Source of the DNA: JASHPR01 sp963844655 | Lineage (GTDB): Bacteria > Actinomycetota > Actinomycetes > Streptosporangiales > Streptosporangiaceae | Assembly: GCA_963844655.1 (NCBI GenBank) | Contig: CAWJPA010000009.1 | Span: 620,001 to 684,000, forward strand | Direction: 5' to 3' | Length of the DNA: 64,000 bases | In this document: piece by piece, positions 62,703-64,000 of the stretch | Layout of the letters: every line of letters starts with the position of its first letter | Numbering within the stretch: position 1 is the first letter of the stretch | Notes under the pieces: model-generated | The model's database searches: none | Seen by the model: only the letters and a program-made list of their open reading frames with translations | Told to the model about the DNA's origin: nothing | Translations under genes and position numbers: made by a program

Positions 62703-64000
62703 ATGACTGTCGAGTCTGGCGCTAGCTCTGCTGAGCTGGCCAAGGGAGACCGCCGGCTGGCCCTCCTGCTGGCGATGGCGATGTTCGTCCTGGTCGTCGA
62801 CACCTCGGTGATGAACGTGTCCATCGCGTCGGTCGTTCACGATCTGCACACGACCGTCAGCGGCGTCCAGTCCGCGATCGCGCTTGAGGCGCTGGTGTCC
62901 GCGGCGTTCATCCTGATCGGCAGCAAGGTGGGTGACCTGATCGGGCGCAAGCGCGCGTACGTGCTCGGCCTGCTCGGCTATGCGATCGGGGCCCTGGCCA
63001 TGGCCCTGGCGCAGGGCCTGACCGTGGTCATCGTCTTCTGGGCGATCGTGGGCGGGATCGGCGCATCGCTGCTGCTGCCGGCGATGCAGTCACTCATCCA
63101 CGGCAACTTCGAGGGCGCCGCGCAACGGCAGGCCTACGCGCTGGTTGGGGCCGCGGCCGCGATCGCCGCCGCCGTCGGCCCGCTGCTGGGAGGGTTCATC
63201 ACGACCTACCTGTCGTGGCGCATCGCGTTTCTGCTTGAGGACGTCATCATCGCGGTCGTGCTGTCGGGCATCAGGCTGATCCACGACGTGCCCTACACCG
63301 GATCCCGGCGGGTGGACATCGTGGGAGCGGTCCTGTCGGTGCTGGGCATGGGCGGCATTGTGCTGGGCATCCTGGTGTGGCAAGAGGGCGGCGAAGCGGT
63401 GGGCCTGCTTCTTGCGCTCGGAGCGGTCTCGCTCGGGCTCCTGGCGTGGTGGCTGGTGCGGCGCAAGCGTGCAGGCCAGGCGACGCTGCTGGACCCGGAC
63501 CTGTTCAAGGCCAAGCTGTTCAGGTTCGGGGTCACTGGGCAGCTGCTGCAGCAGATCGGTCTGGGCGGCACGATGATCGCGCTGCCGATCTACCTGCAGG
63601 TCGTCCTGGAATACAGCGCGATGGGAGCAGGCCTGTCCATCGCCCCGCTCTCCCTCAGCATGTTCGCGGTGGCCCTGGTCGCCGGCAGAAGAGCGGGGAA
63701 GCGGCGCCCGGCGAGCCTGATCCGGGCGGGGTTTGCGCTGTTCACCATCGGGCTGGTCATCGTGGAACCGATCGTGCCGCGGGCGACGTCAGGCTGGTAC
63801 CTGGCGGTGCCATTGATAATCGCCGGTTCGGGGCTGGGCCTGCTGGTCTCTCAGCTCAACAACTTGACGCTGGCCCCCATCGATGAGGAACGTGTCAGCG
63901 AGGCTGCGGGCGTGAACTCAGCCGGAGGGTCGTTCGGTCTGTCGTTCGGGCTGGCGTTCGCCGGCGCCATCCTGCTGGCCGCGCTGTCCATCGGCTTCAC
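62703..64000 (+). CDS. DHA2-type MFS exporter, cut by window end
   Basis: Reads from MTVESGASSAEL (ATG 62703) to the window edge without a stop; about 432 codons are visible. Motif A GSKVGDLIGRKR and motif C AAAVGPLLGGFI identify a drug:H+ antiporter of the 14-helix EmrB/QacA group. At least ten membrane helices are in view. Typical of export of a small molecule or toxicant. Overlap with an upstream short frame is noted but not believed. Confidence 0.88.
   Translation, partial: MTVESGASSAELAKGDRRLALLLAMAMFVLVVDTSVMNVSIASVVHDLHTTVSGVQSAIALEALVSAAFILIGSKVGDLIGRKRAYVLGLLGYAIGALAMALAQGLTVVIVFWAIVGGIGASLLLPAMQSLIHGNFEGAAQRQAYALVGAAAAIAAAVGPLLGGFITTYLSWRIAFLLEDVIIAVVLSGIRLIHDVPYTGSRRVDIVGAVLSVLGMGGIVLGILVWQEGGEAVGLLLALGAVSLGLLAWWLVRRKRAGQATLLDPDLFKAKLFRFGVTGQLLQQIGLGGTMIALPIYLQVVLEYSAMGAGLSIAPLSLSMFAVALVAGRRAGKRRPASLIRAGFALFTIGLVIVEPIVPRATSGWYLAVPLIIAGSGLGLLVSQLNNLTLAPIDEERVSEAAGVNSAGGSFGLSFGLAFAGAILLAALSIGF

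Noticed and set aside
62479..62706. 75-codon frame whose stop overlaps the MFS start
   Set aside because: No ribosome site, no recognisable protein pattern and unfavourable composition; ATGA overlap alone occurs by chance.

Overview
The window is high-GC actinobacterial chromosome. Genes start with ATG, GTG or TTG and coding is dense on both strands. The gene set is typical of filamentous Actinomycetota: an HrdB-type principal sigma factor near parC/parE, a lexA / LysM / nrdR / B12-dependent nrdJ block, the PspA-HtpX-PspAB operon, and DUF1707, PspC and DUF3043 proteins. The sequence alone does not fix a genus; a Streptosporangiales- or Frankia-like lineage is an inference. Several genes have a TANNNT-like -10 hexamer 5 to 7 nt before the start codon, as expected of leaderless mRNAs.

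Layout. 1-3.5 kb: erpA and the phage-shock-type membrane-stress operon pspA-pspAA-htpX-pspAB. 3.7-9.4 kb: housekeeping singletons (DUF3043 protein, aldo/keto reductase, CobU-type cobinamide enzyme, PfkB kinase, ArsR pair, SDR). 9.4-14.3 kb: topoisomerase IV parC and parE, convergent with a 4-bp gap. 14.6-19.7 kb: DUF7455 protein, a sigma/DUF4097 chimera, the principal sigma factor with a coupled upstream mini-ORF, and a PAS-GAF-PP2C phosphatase. 20.3-26.9 kb: a hypothetical gene, pxpA and fused pxpBC (5-oxoproline use), and a double CbbX-type AAA protein. 27-33.7 kb: amidohydrolase, GH13 glucosidase with a double LacI regulator, and a frameshifted amidase. 33.8-38.3 kb: PspC-linked two-component system and trehalose-6-phosphate synthase. 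38.4-43.9 kb: an ArsR/MFS unit with palindromic operators, nucleotidyltransferase, GNAT, a second LexA, and Fic. 44-51.6 kb: nrdJ with two inteins, nrdR, a LysM division-control candidate and lexA. 51.6-54.1 kb: leuS.

54.7-64 kb holds the most unusual content. A 2.1-kb-codon protein has the domain order of an enediyne-type iterative polyketide synthase (KS-AT-KR-DH-PPT). Its reading frame is unbroken, yet essentially every catalytic residue I can place is replaced: KS Cys to Gln and His to Asn, AT Ser to Gly, KR Tyr to Leu, DH His to Tyr, PPT Glu to Thr. No ACP is visible. It has a good promoter and a strong terminator hairpin and is followed by a cytochrome P450 and a DHA2-type MFS exporter cut by the window edge. 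This looks like a maintained pseudoenzyme megaprotein.

Other notable structure: a long palindrome carrying CATGATC ends sits in frame inside pxpBC, and a related one lies upstream of the PKS-like gene. A LacI protein contains two ligand domains but one DNA-binding domain. Two lexA paralogs lie about 8 kb apart. Two genes carry single-base frameshifts at GC-rich sites.
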